NCBI RefSeq assembly: GCF_027563465.1
Contig: NZ_JAPFQA010000026.1
Coordinates: 1 to 54,221, forward strand
Direction of reading: 5' to 3'
From: Mesorhizobium qingshengii
GTDB taxonomy: Bacteria > Pseudomonadota > Alphaproteobacteria > Rhizobiales > Rhizobiaceae
DNA length: 54,221 bases
Each line of letters begins with the position of its first letter. Within the stretch, counting starts at the first letter, position 1. Below the pieces are notes generated by a model. The model saw only the letters and a program-made list of their open reading frames with translations. It made no database searches and was not told the origin of the DNA. The position numbers and the translations under genes are program-made. Of the stretch, positions 8,178-17,044 are shown piece after piece.

Positions 8178-9110
8178 GTGACTATGGATCACAGCTCGGA
8201 CACGATGCTGCCGCTTGAAACCTTGCGTGCCTTCGACGCGGCGGCACGCACTGGCAGTTTTTCGGCGGCGGCGGAAAAGCTCAACATCACCCATGGCGCC
8301 ATCAGCCGGCAGATCGCCAAGCTCGAGGACTGGCTTGGGCTCAAGGTGTTCGATCGCGGTGCGCGCGGTGTCTCGCTGACGATCGAGGGCAACAGGCTGC
8401 ATCTGCGCACGGCCGAAGCCTTCGCGCTGATATCGAGCCATTCGGACCGTTGGGTCGAGCCGCGCGGCACCGCCGTGGTGCGGCTGACCTCGATCCCCTC
8501 GGTCAGCGGCCTGTGGCTGATGCCGCGCATGGCGGCGCTGGAGAACAATCCCTCCAAGCTGCGCATCGTGCTCGATGTCGATATCCGTCAGGCCGACCTT
8601 GCCGATGAAGGCATCGACCTGTCGATCCGCTGTGGGCGCGGCGGCATTCCGGGCCGCGTCTCGGTGCAGCTTTTCGAGGAACATGTCTTCCCTGTCGCCT
8701 CGCCGGAACTTGCGCGCGAGATCGGCCATGGCGACCCTGCCCGGTTGCTCAAATTTCCGCTGATCAACGATTCCGACGCCTCGGCATGGCGTGCCTGGTT
8801 CGCCGCGCAAGGCATGGATTACCGCCCGCGCCCGCAGGACCGTCGTTTTGAGGATTACAATCTGGTGCTCGACGCCGCTGCCTATGGGCTCGGCATCGCG
8901 CTGGCGCGGCCGCCCTTGACCGGGCATCAACTGAAATCAGGCCGCATCATCGCCGTCGACGAGCGCACCGCGCTCAATCCGGTGTCCTACTGGCTCGACC
9001 GGCCGATGGGACGGCCACGTGCGGCGGCGGCGGATCTCGCCCGCCGTATCGCGAACGAGGCCGGACTGACGCCGGACAGGATCGAGACGTTCATCGAAGC
9101 CGAGAGCTAG
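8178..9110 (+). CDS. LysR family transcriptional regulator
   Basis: A LysR-type regulator of about 310 aa. The helix-turn-helix lies at the N-terminus (LETLRAFDAAARTGSFSAAA, LNITHGAISRQIAKLEDWLG) and the substrate-binding domain has GcvA-like features (VSGLWLMPRMAAL, DEGIDLSIRCGRGG, GLGIALARPPLT). I place the start at the GTG at 8178 because a GAGG site ends seven bases before it; the ATG at 8184 is the alternative, and the frame upstream is not coding-like. It faces away from the EamA exporter and probably regulates it. Its stop codon overlaps by four bases the stop of the convergent gene that follows. Confidence 0.88.
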   Translation: MTMDHSSDTMLPLETLRAFDAAARTGSFSAAAEKLNITHGAISRQIAKLEDWLGLKVFDRGARGVSLTIEGNRLHLRTAEAFALISSHSDRWVEPRGTAVVRLTSIPSVSGLWLMPRMAALENNPSKLRIVLDVDIRQADLADEGIDLSIRCGRGGIPGRVSVQLFEEHVFPVASPELAREIGHGDPARLLKFPLINDSDASAWRAWFAAQGMDYRPRPQDRRFEDYNLVLDAAAYGLGIALARPPLTGHQLKSGRIIAVDERTALNPVSYWLDRPMGRPRAAAADLARRIANEAGLTPDRIETFIEAES

Positions 9111-9697
9111 CTGAGGATCCTTATCGCCAGACCGAAGGCCGCCGCTGCCAGCAATCCTGTCGTTGCCGAAACAAAGGCGATCTTCAGCAGCAGGCGCTCG
9201 TGATTCGGCGGCGGCGCGGCGTGGGTCTGGTTGGTCGGCTTGCTCGGCCCCGCCGATGCATCGGAGATGGCTCCGTTACGCGATACGCGGGCCTGTGGCG
9301 CAACAAACGCCAGCAACGATAGCGCCGCAGTTCCGGCGGGAGCGGTATCATTGGCCGTTGCCAAAGGCGGCAACGCACCTCGCTGTGGTTCGGCTTCGGG
9401 CGCCGCTTTTCTCGCGACGACCGGCGCCGGCGCCACCCTTTCGTTCGACTCGACCTCCGCCAGATAAGCCTCGACAATCCCAGCCGAAGCGATCTGCTGC
9501 GATTTGACGGCCATCGGCACCGCCGGCAAAGCCAACAGCGCCGGTGCCGTCTGTTGCGCAAGCAGGGACGGAGCCGGCGGCTGGACCAGCGCCTTGACCA
9601 GCGCCGTCCTGACCGGATCGGCCTTTGCCTGCGGGACAGTCTGCGGCGTCATCGCTTGCCCGAGCAAGGTGGCAAGACGAGCAGAGGAAATGTCCAT
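9107..9697 (-). CDS. hypothetical protein with one C-terminal membrane helix
   Basis: A 196-aa protein of unknown function. It is low-complexity, rich in Ala, Pro, Val and Gln, over residues 1-165, and ends in a single hydrophobic helix (IAFVSATTGLLAAAAFGLAI) two to three residues before the C-terminus. There is no N-terminal signal, so the topology resembles a tail-anchored protein with a disordered cytoplasmic part. A GGGGAC site precedes the ATG at 9697. It is convergent with and overlaps the LysR gene by four bases, and diverges from the DUF2093 gene. Codon use is ordinary, and the reading frame shows a normal third-position GC bias, which supports a real gene. Confidence 0.6.
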   Translation of the reverse strand: MDISSARLATLLGQAMTPQTVPQAKADPVRTALVKALVQPPAPSLLAQQTAPALLALPAVPMAVKSQQIASAGIVEAYLAEVESNERVAPAPVVARKAAPEAEPQRGALPPLATANDTAPAGTAALSLLAFVAPQARVSRNGAISDASAGPSKPTNQTHAAPPPNHERLLLKIAFVSATTGLLAAAAFGLAIRILS

Positions 9698-9811
9698 TCT
9701 GTCCCCACTATAGCCGTTTCCAGGCTGTGATTAACCGTTCTGCATTGCGCCAAGCTTGACCTTGCCGGCAATTTATGGCGATGAAATCCTCATGAACCTC
9801 AGCGTCCCTGC

Positions 9812-10045
9812 ATGATGAACCGTTTCGAAGGCCCTGGCGGCAAGGAAGCCCGTATCCGCTATCTTGATGGCGACTTCCAGGTTACCAGCCCCGGCGCATT
9901 CGTGCGCTGCGCGGTGACCGGCGAAAGCATTCCGCTCGATGAGCTGAAATACTGGAGCGTCGCAAGGCAAGAGCCCTATATCAACGCCGCCGCCTCGTTG
10001 CGCCGCGAGATCGAGGTGCATCCGGAGTTGCGCAGCCGGCGGTGA
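9812..10045 (+). CDS. DUF2093 domain-containing protein
   Basis: A 77-aa protein matching the DUF2093 family, a small alphaproteobacterial family without known function. Key stretches are EARIRYLDGDFQV, GAFVRCAVTGESIPLDELKY and WSVARQEPYINAAASL. The core looks like a single small beta domain with a pair of short loops; there is no signal peptide or membrane helix. Two ATG codons in tandem (9812 and 9815) could start it. It is convergent with lpxK, a neighbourhood I have seen for this family in Rhizobiales, but no role in lipid A synthesis is shown. Confidence 0.82.
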   Translation: MMNRFEGPGGKEARIRYLDGDFQVTSPGAFVRCAVTGESIPLDELKYWSVARQEPYINAAASLRREIEVHPELRSRR

Positions 10046-10102
10046 CCTGCCGCATCTCGTTTGCCGCAAAAAATGGTTGCGCCCTTCAAGACGACAGGCT
10101 GA

Positions 10103-11128
10103 TCAGCCTTTGAGCTTGCGCTGGCGCCACGCATCCAACGTCTCGTGGATGATGCGTTCCGGCACATTGTCGAGTTCGAACACGGTGTCGATTTCCAGCA
10201 CGTCGAGCTTGTCGAGAAAGTCCCTTGACGCGCCGTGGCGCAGCCGGGCGGCGTCCTTGGCCGTGGTGATGAGGCCGAGCCCTTCCGCATGCGCCGTCGC
10301 CGCCAGTTCGGCAAGCTCGTCCTCGCCATAGAAATGATGATCTGGAAACGGCCGCGTCAGCGCCAACTCGCCGCCGGCCTCTCGCACCGTGTCGAAGAAT
10401 TTCTCGGGATGGCCGATGCCGGCGAAGGCGAGGAACCGCTTGCCGGCAAGTCGCTTTTTGCTGCTCGGCTCCGTATGAGCCTCGAAGACCGGCCGGCCGG
10501 CGCGCGCCGCCTGGCGGACGACAGCGTCGGCGGCGGTGCCCTCGCCCATCTTCAACAGAGCGCTGGTGAAGACCAGTTGGTCGACGATCCTGGCCCTGAG
10601 CGGACCGCCCGGAATGACGCGACCATTGCCGATCCCGTAGCGTGCATCGACGACGACCAGCGCATAGTCGATGTGAATGCGCGCGCTCTGGAAACCGTCA
10701 TCCATGATCAGGAAATCGCAGCCGTGCCGTTCCAGCAGCAGCCGGGCGCCGGCGGCACGGTGCGGCGTCACCGCCACCGGCGCGTGTTCGGCCAGGAGCA
10801 GCGGCTCGTCGCCGACATGCCTTGCGCTGTCGTGATGGGCATCGACGACATGCGGCTCGGCGAACGAGCCGCCATGGCCGCGCGACAGGAAGCCGGGTTT
10901 CAGTTGCATGCGCTTGGCCTGCTCGGCGAGCGCGATCGCCACCGGCGTCTTGCCGGTGCCGCCAACCGTGAAATTGCCGATGCACAGGACCGGCGCCTCG
11001 ATCTTCTCGCGCCGGGCTCGCCGCATGCCGCGGCCGGCTACGAGCGCGTAGACGGCCGACAGCGGCGACAGCGCCAGGACGCGCCAGTCCGGCTCTTCCC
11101 ACCAGAATGGTGGTGCTTCGGAAGCCAC
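10103..11128 (-). CDS. lpxK: tetraacyldisaccharide 4'-kinase
   Basis: LpxK (341 aa) phosphorylates the 4' position of the lipid A disaccharide at the inner face of the inner membrane, the sixth step of lipid A synthesis. It has an N-terminal membrane-associated helix (LALSPLSAVYALVAG), the Walker A loop (GNFTVGGTGKTP, about residues 51-62), FLSRGHGG, and the DDGFQ signature. It is the last gene of a leftward operon; its start lies one base past the waaA stop codon, so the two are translationally coupled. Length is typical of the family. Confidence 0.96.
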   Translation of the reverse strand: MASEAPPFWWEEPDWRVLALSPLSAVYALVAGRGMRRARREKIEAPVLCIGNFTVGGTGKTPVAIALAEQAKRMQLKPGFLSRGHGGSFAEPHVVDAHHDSARHVGDEPLLLAEHAPVAVTPHRAAGARLLLERHGCDFLIMDDGFQSARIHIDYALVVVDARYGIGNGRVIPGGPLRARIVDQLVFTSALLKMGEGTAADAVVRQAARAGRPVFEAHTEPSSKKRLAGKRFLAFAGIGHPEKFFDTVREAGGELALTRPFPDHHFYGEDELAELAATAHAEGLGLITTAKDAARLRHGASRDFLDKLDVLEIDTVFELDNVPERIIHETLDAWRQRKLKG

Positions 11129-11129
11129 G

Positions 11130-12446
11130 CTAGCGCCCGTTCGCGCCCTTCAGGCGCGACTTGACGACCAGTGGCTGGATATAGGGCTCAAGCGATTTCA
11201 GCGTGCGCGCCAGCGCGCCGCGCATCTCGTCGACGGTCGCCGCTCCCGCCGCCATCATCTCGTGGCGCGCCACTTCATTTGTCAGAAGGAAATGCACGGC
11301 ACCAGCCAACATGTCGCGATCGCGCACCAGCTTGGCGCCGCCGCTATCGATAAGGCGCTGATAGGCCTCCCGAAAATTCTGCACATTGCGCCCGGCGAGA
11401 ACAGCCGTGTCGAGCATCGCCGGCTCCAGCGGGTTCTGGCCACCCTCCGAGGTCAGCGAACGGCCGACAAAGGCGATTTCGGTCAACCTGAGATAGAGCC
11501 CCATCTCGCCGATCGTATCGCCAAGCAATATGTCGGTGTCGGCGACGATCCTGTCGCCCTTGCTGCGCCGCGCGACCTTCAGGCCCATGCCGGAAATCTG
11601 CGCGGCAAGCGCCTCGGCACGATCGGGATGGCGCGGAACGACGATCGTCAGAAGACCATGATGGCGCTTGTGCAGCGTGGCGTGGACCTCGGCTGCGACC
11701 ACTTCCTCGCCGTCATGCGTCGAAATCGCGGCCCAGGTCGGGCGGGTGCCGATCTGCCGCCTCAGCGTCGCCAGCGCCCGATCGTCGACGGGCGGCGGCG
11801 CGGTATCGACCTTGAGATTACCCGAGACGGTGACCGGCCGCGCGCCGAGCGAACGGAAGCGCTCGCCGTCGATGTCCGACTGGGCGACGACATGGGCGAG
11901 GTTCTCAAACAGCGCCTCGGCGATGTTGGCACGCTTCTTCCACGACGTGAACGAGCGGTCGGACAGCCTGCCATTGACCAGCACCTGTGGCACGCGGCGC
12001 GCGCCAAGCTCGAGGATGGTCATCGGCCAGATCTCGGATTCGGCGATGATCGCCAGATCTGGCTGCCAATGATCGAGGAACCGGCTGACCGCCGGCTTGA
12101 GGTCGAGCGGCACGTACTGGTGGATGATGCGATCGCCGAGCCGCTCATCGGCGACCTGCGCCGAGGTGACCGTGCCGGTCGTCAGCACGATGTTGACGCC
12201 GTAGTCGAGAATGCTTTCGACCAGCGGCACGACAGCTATGGTCTCGCCGACGCTCGCCGCGTGGATCCAGATCACCGGCCCCTCGGGGCGGGGGCGGCCG
12301 GCGACGCCATAGCGCTCGCGGCGGCGGTTGCGGTCTTCCTTGCCGCGCGATGTGCGCCAGGCGACATACGGGCCGACCAGCGGATAGGCGGCGGCACCGG
12401 CGAAACGGTATGCCGTCAGCATGGCTCGCGCCCAGCGACCGCTCAT
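11130..12446 (-). CDS. waaA: 3-deoxy-D-manno-octulosonic acid (Kdo) transferase
   Basis: WaaA/KdtA (438 aa, glycosyltransferase family 30) adds Kdo from CMP-Kdo to the lipid A precursor. It starts with a short membrane anchor (FAGAAAYPLVGPYVAWRTSR), followed by IWIHAASVGETIAV, LVNGRLSDRSF in the N-terminal Rossmann domain, and the nucleotide-sugar site GRSLTSEGGQNPLEPA. Its ATG overlaps the stop of the upstream acyltransferase gene by four bases, and lpxK follows directly, so it is part of one lipid A/inner-core operon. Whether it adds one, two or more Kdo residues cannot be told from sequence. Confidence 0.96.
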   Translation of the reverse strand: MSGRWARAMLTAYRFAGAAAYPLVGPYVAWRTSRGKEDRNRRRERYGVAGRPRPEGPVIWIHAASVGETIAVVPLVESILDYGVNIVLTTGTVTSAQVADERLGDRIIHQYVPLDLKPAVSRFLDHWQPDLAIIAESEIWPMTILELGARRVPQVLVNGRLSDRSFTSWKKRANIAEALFENLAHVVAQSDIDGERFRSLGARPVTVSGNLKVDTAPPPVDDRALATLRRQIGTRPTWAAISTHDGEEVVAAEVHATLHKRHHGLLTIVVPRHPDRAEALAAQISGMGLKVARRSKGDRIVADTDILLGDTIGEMGLYLRLTEIAFVGRSLTSEGGQNPLEPAMLDTAVLAGRNVQNFREAYQRLIDSGGAKLVRDRDMLAGAVHFLLTNEVARHEMMAAGAATVDEMRGALARTLKSLEPYIQPLVVKSRLKGANGR

Positions 12447-13234
12447 CGCGGACCATCCACGAGACGGTAGGCCTCGGCGGTCGCGGCATTGAGCGCGGCG
12501 GTGACTTCCTGGCGCTTGCGCTCCATTTCGGCATCGTCGGCGTCCGCCGCCACAAAGATCGGAGCGCCGATGGTCACGGCGGAACGGCCGAATGGCAGGT
12601 TGATGGTGGTCTTGTCCCAGCTCTTCTCCAGCACCTTGCGGCGGCTGGTGGCGATGGCGACAGGCAGCAGCGGCCGGCCGGAGAGGCGTGCCAGGAGAAC
12701 GATGCCAAGCCCGGCGTCACGCGGCGTGCCGTGCGGAATGTCTGCGATCATGGCGACGTTCTTGCCGGCCGCGAGCGACTTTTTCAGGGCGATGAGCGCC
12801 TTTGCCCCGCCCTTGTCGAGATGCCTGGCATTGTCACGCCCGCCGGAACCGCGCACCGCCTCGATGCCGAATTTCTCCAGCATCAGCGCGTTGAGCTCGG
12901 CATCGGCGCTGCGCGAGACCATGGCGACCAACGGCTTGCGCTTGGGATAGTAGGCCGGCGTCAGCAGATGCTGGCCATGCCACAGCGCGATGATGCCGGG
13001 CTCGAACTCGGCATAGGCGCCACCCGAAAAGCGTGCCGATCCGGCGACCAGAGGGCTGGTCATGCGAACCAGCCGCACGAACTGGGCGAGCAGGCTGGCG
13101 ATGGCGTTCTTGACGAATCGCGATTGTGCAAGCGGTTCGCGAATCTTGCGCCAGAAGGCCTTGGTCGTGCGGCTGCCGCCCCTGCCCGTGGACGCGGCCT
13201 CGCTGGCTGGCCCTTTCGCCAGGTCATGCTCCAT
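12443..13234 (-). CDS. lysophospholipid acyltransferase family protein (DUF374)
   Basis: A 263-aa DUF374 protein of the LPLAT superfamily. Features are GIIALWHGQHLLTPAYY (the conserved WH replaces the usual HX4D), SRSADAELNALMLEKFG, RGSGGRDNARHL and MIADIPHGTPRDAGLG. I start it at the ATG at 13234 (MEHDLAKG), five bases after the DUF4170 stop, because the upstream part of the longer frame is the DUF4170 gene in another frame. It is coupled to waaA by a four-base overlap. By context it probably acylates lipid A or an inner-core intermediate, but this activity is not established for the family. Confidence 0.9.
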   Translation of the reverse strand: MEHDLAKGPASEAASTGRGGSRTTKAFWRKIREPLAQSRFVKNAIASLLAQFVRLVRMTSPLVAGSARFSGGAYAEFEPGIIALWHGQHLLTPAYYPKRKPLVAMVSRSADAELNALMLEKFGIEAVRGSGGRDNARHLDKGGAKALIALKKSLAAGKNVAMIADIPHGTPRDAGLGIVLLARLSGRPLLPVAIATSRRKVLEKSWDKTTINLPFGRSAVTIGAPIFVAADADDAEMERKRQEVTAALNAATAEAYRLVDGPR

Positions 13235-13239
13235 CGAAG

Positions 13240-13485
13240 TCAACCGGCAGCCTTGCTGTCGGGGTCGAGCAGACGGTGCAGATGCACGACGAAATAACGC
13301 ATGTGGGCATTGTCCACGCTGGCTTGCGCCTTGGCCTTCCACGCCGTGTGCGCGGTTTGATAGTCCGGATAGACGCCGACGATGTCGAGCGCGTCGAGGT
13401 CGCGGAACTCGGTGCCGCCAAGCTTCTTCAGTTCGCCGCCGAACACCAGATGCAAAAGCTGTTTCTTTCCGTCTTCCGCGGCCAT
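13240..13485 (-). CDS. DUF4170 domain-containing protein
   Basis: An 81-aa soluble protein of the DUF4170 family. Visible conserved stretches are LLHLVFGGELKKLG, FRDLDALDIVGVYPDYQTAH and AHMRYFVVHLHRLLDP, which suggest a small alpha/beta fold. The family is confined to alphaproteobacteria, has no known function, and is regularly found next to DUF374 and waaA as it is here. It ends five bases before the acyltransferase start, so the two are co-translated. A minor helper role in lipid A or core assembly is a guess from position. Confidence 0.85.
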   Translation of the reverse strand: MAAEDGKKQLLHLVFGGELKKLGGTEFRDLDALDIVGVYPDYQTAHTAWKAKAQASVDNAHMRYFVVHLHRLLDPDSKAAG

Positions 13486-13525
13486 GTCGGTCCTTCACAT
13501 ATTGTGAGTTTGTGACAGGTCTAGA

Positions 13526-13544
13526 CCAAAGCCGCCGACTTTGG
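13526..13544 (-). terminator. small hairpin between cysQ and the DUF4170 gene
   Basis: CCAAAG and CTTTGG form a 6-bp stem with a 7-nt loop in the 76-bp gap downstream of cysQ. It could attenuate transcription or mark an RNA processing point in an otherwise compact operon. There is no U-tract and the evidence is weak. Confidence 0.25.
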
Positions 13545-13561
13545 AACCTTCGAAAACGCTT

Positions 13562-14365
13562 TCACGCATCCAGCCCGGCGATGACGCCGGCGAGCACGGC
13601 CAGCAATTCACCGCTGCCGGCGGCGAGCGCACCGTGGCGGATCACCTCACCGGCATAGAGCGGCGCGCGGCCATGCCGGTCGAGCAACCGGCCGCCGGCC
13701 TCACGCAGGATGAGATCGGCGGCGGCGATATCCCAGTCATGGGCGTTCGGCTTGACGAAAGTAGCGTCAAGCGCGCCATTGGCGATCATGGCCAGCCGAT
13801 AGGCCAGCGAAGGACTGTAGGGAGCTCGCTTCAAGCGGGCCAGCCACTCGTCCGGCAGCAGGTCGATCAGCGGCTTCGGGCCGGAAATCTCGGCCATGTC
13901 CGCCGGCTTGCGTACCGAAATGCACTGGCCGTTGCGGAAAGCGCCTTCACCAGGCAGCGCCCAATAGGTTTCTTCGGTCGCGGGGCATTCCAGCACGCCG
14001 GCAAGCGTGCGGCCCTGCTCGACGACGGCAACGCTGACGCACCAGGTGCGCTGGCCTTCCAGGAAACCGCGCGTGCCGTCGATCGGGTCGACGACGAAGG
14101 TGCGGCGCGCCGAAAGCCGCGCCGGATCGTCGGCCGTCTCTTCCGACAGCCAGCCATAATCCGGCCGTGCCGAAAGCAGCGTCTCGCGCAGATAGGCGTC
14201 GGCGGCATGATCGGCTTCGCTCACCGGCGATGTGCCGCCCTTCAACCAGACTTGCGGGTTGTTGCCGAAATAGCGCATGGCAATGAGACCCGCCTCGCGG
14301 GCGGCTTCGCGCAGCAGCGGCAGATCCTCGACGGCACCGGCCGTGGTCAGGTCATGCTCCGGCAA
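13562..14365 (-). CDS. cysQ: 3'(2'),5'-bisphosphate nucleotidase, inositol monophosphatase family
   Basis: A 267-aa Mg2+/Li+-sensitive phosphatase of the CysQ branch, which removes the 3' phosphate from PAP or PAPS made in sulfate assimilation. The metal-binding motifs are complete: SEADHAAD and SEET in the N-terminal half, DPIDGTRGFL in the middle, and WDIAAADLILREAGG near the C-terminus. Its start overlaps the end of the pmbA-like gene by 14 bases, so the two are coupled. In Rhizobiales this gene often travels with the lipid A genes; whether it also has a substrate in that pathway is open. Confidence 0.92.
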   Translation of the reverse strand: MPEHDLTTAGAVEDLPLLREAAREAGLIAMRYFGNNPQVWLKGGTSPVSEADHAADAYLRETLLSARPDYGWLSEETADDPARLSARRTFVVDPIDGTRGFLEGQRTWCVSVAVVEQGRTLAGVLECPATEETYWALPGEGAFRNGQCISVRKPADMAEISGPKPLIDLLPDEWLARLKRAPYSPSLAYRLAMIANGALDATFVKPNAHDWDIAAADLILREAGGRLLDRHGRAPLYAGEVIRHGALAAGSGELLAVLAGVIAGLDA

Positions 14366-15695
14366 GGGTCATGCCTTCGATCAGAAGCGTGGGGGCCGCG
14401 GTGCCGAAATTGCGGTCGAGGTCGATTGCCGGCACCATGTTGAGGAACATGGTCTTCAGGTTCGAGGCGATCGTTACCTCGGCCACCGGATAGGCCAGCT
14501 CACCATTCTCGATCCAGAAGCCCGAGGCGCCACGGCTGTATTCGCCGGTGACCATGTCGACGCCCTGGCCGAACACTTCGGTGACATAGAACCCGGTCTT
14601 GAGCGACTTGATCAGGTCTTCCGGCGATCGCTCGCCCGGCTCGATGGCGAGATTGGTGGAGGACGGCGAGACGGAGGAGCCGCTGCGCGCCCCTCGCCCG
14701 TTGGTGATGAGCCCCAGCTCCCGCGCGGCCGATGTCGACAGGAACCAGTGGTTGAGCACGCCCTTTTCGACCATGAACAGCTTCTCGCCCTCGACGCCCT
14801 CGCCGTCGAAGGGACGCGAGGCCTGGCCACGCCGCCTGAGCGGCTCGTCGGTGACGGTGATGGCCGACGCGGCCACCTGCTTGCCCATCATGTCGCGCAG
14901 GAACGATGTCTTGCGCGCGACGGAAGCGCCATTGATGGCGCCGGCGAGGTGGCCGGCGATGCCGCGCGCGACGCGCGGGTCCAATATCACGTCGATCGGC
15001 CCGGTCGCCGCCTTGCGCGCGCCGATGCGGCGCACGGCGCGTTCGCCGGCCTTGCGGCCGATATCCTCCGGCGCCTCGAGATCGGCAAAATGCTGGCGCG
15101 AGGAGAATTCATAGTCACGTTCCATGCCGGTGCCCTCGCCTGCAATGACGCTGGCCGAGCGCGAGAAACGCGAGCCGACATAGTGGCCAAGGAAGCCGTG
15201 CGAAGTGGCCAACACCAGACCGCCCAGACCGGCACCGGCACTGGCACCAGCCGAATTGGTCACACCCTTGACGGCAAGGGCTGCAGCTTCCGCCGCAAGT
15301 GCGGCTTCCTTCAACTGGTCGGCGGACACCTCGGTGGCATCGAACAGGTCAAGATCGCGTGTCTGTTTCGCCAGCAATGCCGGATCGGCAAGGCCTTGAT
15401 AGGGATCCTCGGGCGAGACCCTCGCCATGGCAACCGCGCGTTCGGCCAGCGTTTTCGGGTCAGACGCGGCCGTTGCCGAGACACTCGCCACCCTGCCGCC
15501 GACGAAGACGCGCAGTGCAACGTCCTCGCTCTCGGACGATTCCGTCCCCTCGACCTTGCCAAGACGCACCGACACGCCGGTCGAGCGGCCGCGCACGGCC
15601 ACCGCGTCGGCGGCATCGGCGCCAGCCTTTTTGGCAGCATCGACCAAAGCCGCGACACGGTCGGTCAATTTTGCTGCGTCTGATGTATCGGTCAT
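14352..15695 (-). CDS. pmbA: TldD/PmbA family metallopeptidase
   Basis: A 447-aa protein of the TldD/PmbA family (U62). In E. coli, TldD and TldE (PmbA) form a heterodimeric Zn peptidase that matures microcin B17 and degrades the CcdA antitoxin. Visible stretches are ESEDVALRVFVGGRVASVSA, SASVIAGEGTGMERDYEFSS, GPIDVILDPRVARGIAGHL and FYVTEVFGQGVDMVTGEYSR. The PmbA half usually lacks the zinc HExxH of TldD, and I see none here. I use the ATG at 15695 because the first 16 residues of the longer frame are not family-like. It is the first gene of the leftward lipid A operon. Confidence 0.9.
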   Translation of the reverse strand: MTDTSDAAKLTDRVAALVDAAKKAGADAADAVAVRGRSTGVSVRLGKVEGTESSESEDVALRVFVGGRVASVSATAASDPKTLAERAVAMARVSPEDPYQGLADPALLAKQTRDLDLFDATEVSADQLKEAALAAEAAALAVKGVTNSAGASAGAGLGGLVLATSHGFLGHYVGSRFSRSASVIAGEGTGMERDYEFSSRQHFADLEAPEDIGRKAGERAVRRIGARKAATGPIDVILDPRVARGIAGHLAGAINGASVARKTSFLRDMMGKQVAASAITVTDEPLRRRGQASRPFDGEGVEGEKLFMVEKGVLNHWFLSTSAARELGLITNGRGARSGSSVSPSSTNLAIEPGERSPEDLIKSLKTGFYVTEVFGQGVDMVTGEYSRGASGFWIENGELAYPVAEVTIASNLKTMFLNMVPAIDLDRNFGTAAPTLLIEGMTLAGA

Positions 15696-15859
15696 GCGCG
15701 CGATCCTGCTGGTGTGCGGCCAGCCTCGGCCGCTGCCACCCATCTATTGTTCCGGTTCGGCTTGTGCAATGGCGAAGGCCGGAATCAGTGGATCGATTGC
15801 AGGTGTCGGCGCCGGCTTCTTGGTGGGCAGATCAAGGGCAAAGCCGGTGGCTAATCGGT

Positions 15860-16906
15860 TCACGGCTCCGCCACGGGCGTCCAGATCACATCCTCGATCT
15901 TCCGGGCACCGGTCGCCAGCATGACCAGCCGGTCGAAGCCGAGCGCGATGCCGCTGGCCTGCGGCATGATGGCAAGGGCGGCGAGAAAATCCTCGTCCAG
16001 CGGATAGCGCTCGCCATAGATGCGCTCTTTCTCGTCCATCTCGATGACAAAACGCCGGCGCTGCTCCCCGGCGTCGGTCAGTTCGCCAAAGCCGTTGGCG
16101 AGCTCGACACCGCAGCAATAAAGTTCAAAGCGCTCGGCGACGCGGGGATCGCGCGGGCTTGGCCGCGCCAACGCCGCCTCTGCTACCGGATATTCGCACA
16201 GAATGGTCGTCCGCCCCTGCCCGAGGAACGGTTCGACCTTTTCCACCATCACCCGGCTGAACAGGTCAGCCCAGCTGTCATCGGGCGCGGTGCGCAGGCC
16301 GGCCCCGGTCACGGCGGCGTACAGCGTATCGCGATCGGTGGCGCCGTCGGCGGCGACCGTGGCCAGCAGGTCTATACCGGCATGGCGGGTGAAGGCATCC
16401 GCCACCGTCAGCCGCTCTGGCTCTGCAAACGGATCGCAATCGCGGCCACGGAAGGAAAAGCGCGCCGTCCCTGCCCTTGTCGCGGCCAGCGCCAGAAGGG
16501 CGGCGCAATCCTGCATCAGGCTTTCATAGGTCTCGCCCACCCGGTACCATTCGAGCATGGTGAATTCGGGATGGTGCAAGGGGCCGCGCTCGCGGTTGCG
16601 GTAGACCGGACCGAGGCTGAAAATGCGCTGTTCGCCGGCGGCGAGCAGCTTCTTGCAGGCGAATTCCGGCGATGTATGGAGATAGAGCGGCGACCGCGCG
16701 CCGTCCGGCCCGACCGCTTCGGTGGCGAAAGCCGCCAGATGCGCCTCGTTGCCGGGCGAGACCTGCAGGGCCGCCGTTTCCACCTCGACGAAGTCGTGGC
16801 GGGCGAACCAGTCGCGCAGGCTGGTGGCGATGGCGTTGCGCAGCATCAGCCGCGGGCGGCGGTCGGCGTGGACGTGTGGCGTCCACCAGGGCGAAGCCGC
16901 GGTCAT
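15860..16906 (-). CDS. epmA: elongation factor P--(R)-beta-lysine ligase
   Basis: EpmA/GenX (348 aa) is a truncated class II lysyl-tRNA synthetase that attaches (R)-beta-lysine to a lysine of EF-P. The class II core is complete: motif 1 region (MLRNAIATSLRDWFARHDFV), motif 2 (PVYRNRERGPLHHPEFTMLEWY in two parts) and motif 3 (SGIALGFDRLVML). The tRNA anticodon-binding domain of real LysRS is absent, as usual. It lies directly divergent from efp, its expected substrate, with 138 bp between. The partner aminomutase gene epmB is not in the window. The 164 bp downstream hold no supported gene. Confidence 0.95.
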   Translation of the reverse strand: MTAASPWWTPHVHADRRPRLMLRNAIATSLRDWFARHDFVEVETAALQVSPGNEAHLAAFATEAVGPDGARSPLYLHTSPEFACKKLLAAGEQRIFSLGPVYRNRERGPLHHPEFTMLEWYRVGETYESLMQDCAALLALAATRAGTARFSFRGRDCDPFAEPERLTVADAFTRHAGIDLLATVAADGATDRDTLYAAVTGAGLRTAPDDSWADLFSRVMVEKVEPFLGQGRTTILCEYPVAEAALARPSPRDPRVAERFELYCCGVELANGFGELTDAGEQRRRFVIEMDEKERIYGERYPLDEDFLAALAIMPQASGIALGFDRLVMLATGARKIEDVIWTPVAEP

Positions 16907-17044
16907 CGCCGAATTGCAGGCAGGTCAGTTCGCCCCACGTCAGTTCGCATTGGGGGCTGGCGGTTCCCGCCAAGATGCGCTAGGCCCCCATCCAGCGCCG
17001 CACAAGCCGGCAAACGCCAGTCAACTCTTGCAGGATGAAAAACC

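Noticed and set aside
15744..16118. 124-aa minus-strand frame reaching into the gap after epmA
   Set aside because: Most of it overlaps the epmA end out of frame. The last 35 residues lie in the gap but match nothing and have no start of their own.
16524..16973. 149-aa minus-strand frame starting upstream of epmA (MAGTASPQCELTWGEL)
   Set aside because: The first residues look gene-like, but the rest is epmA in the wrong frame, and the epmA N-terminus is complete without it.
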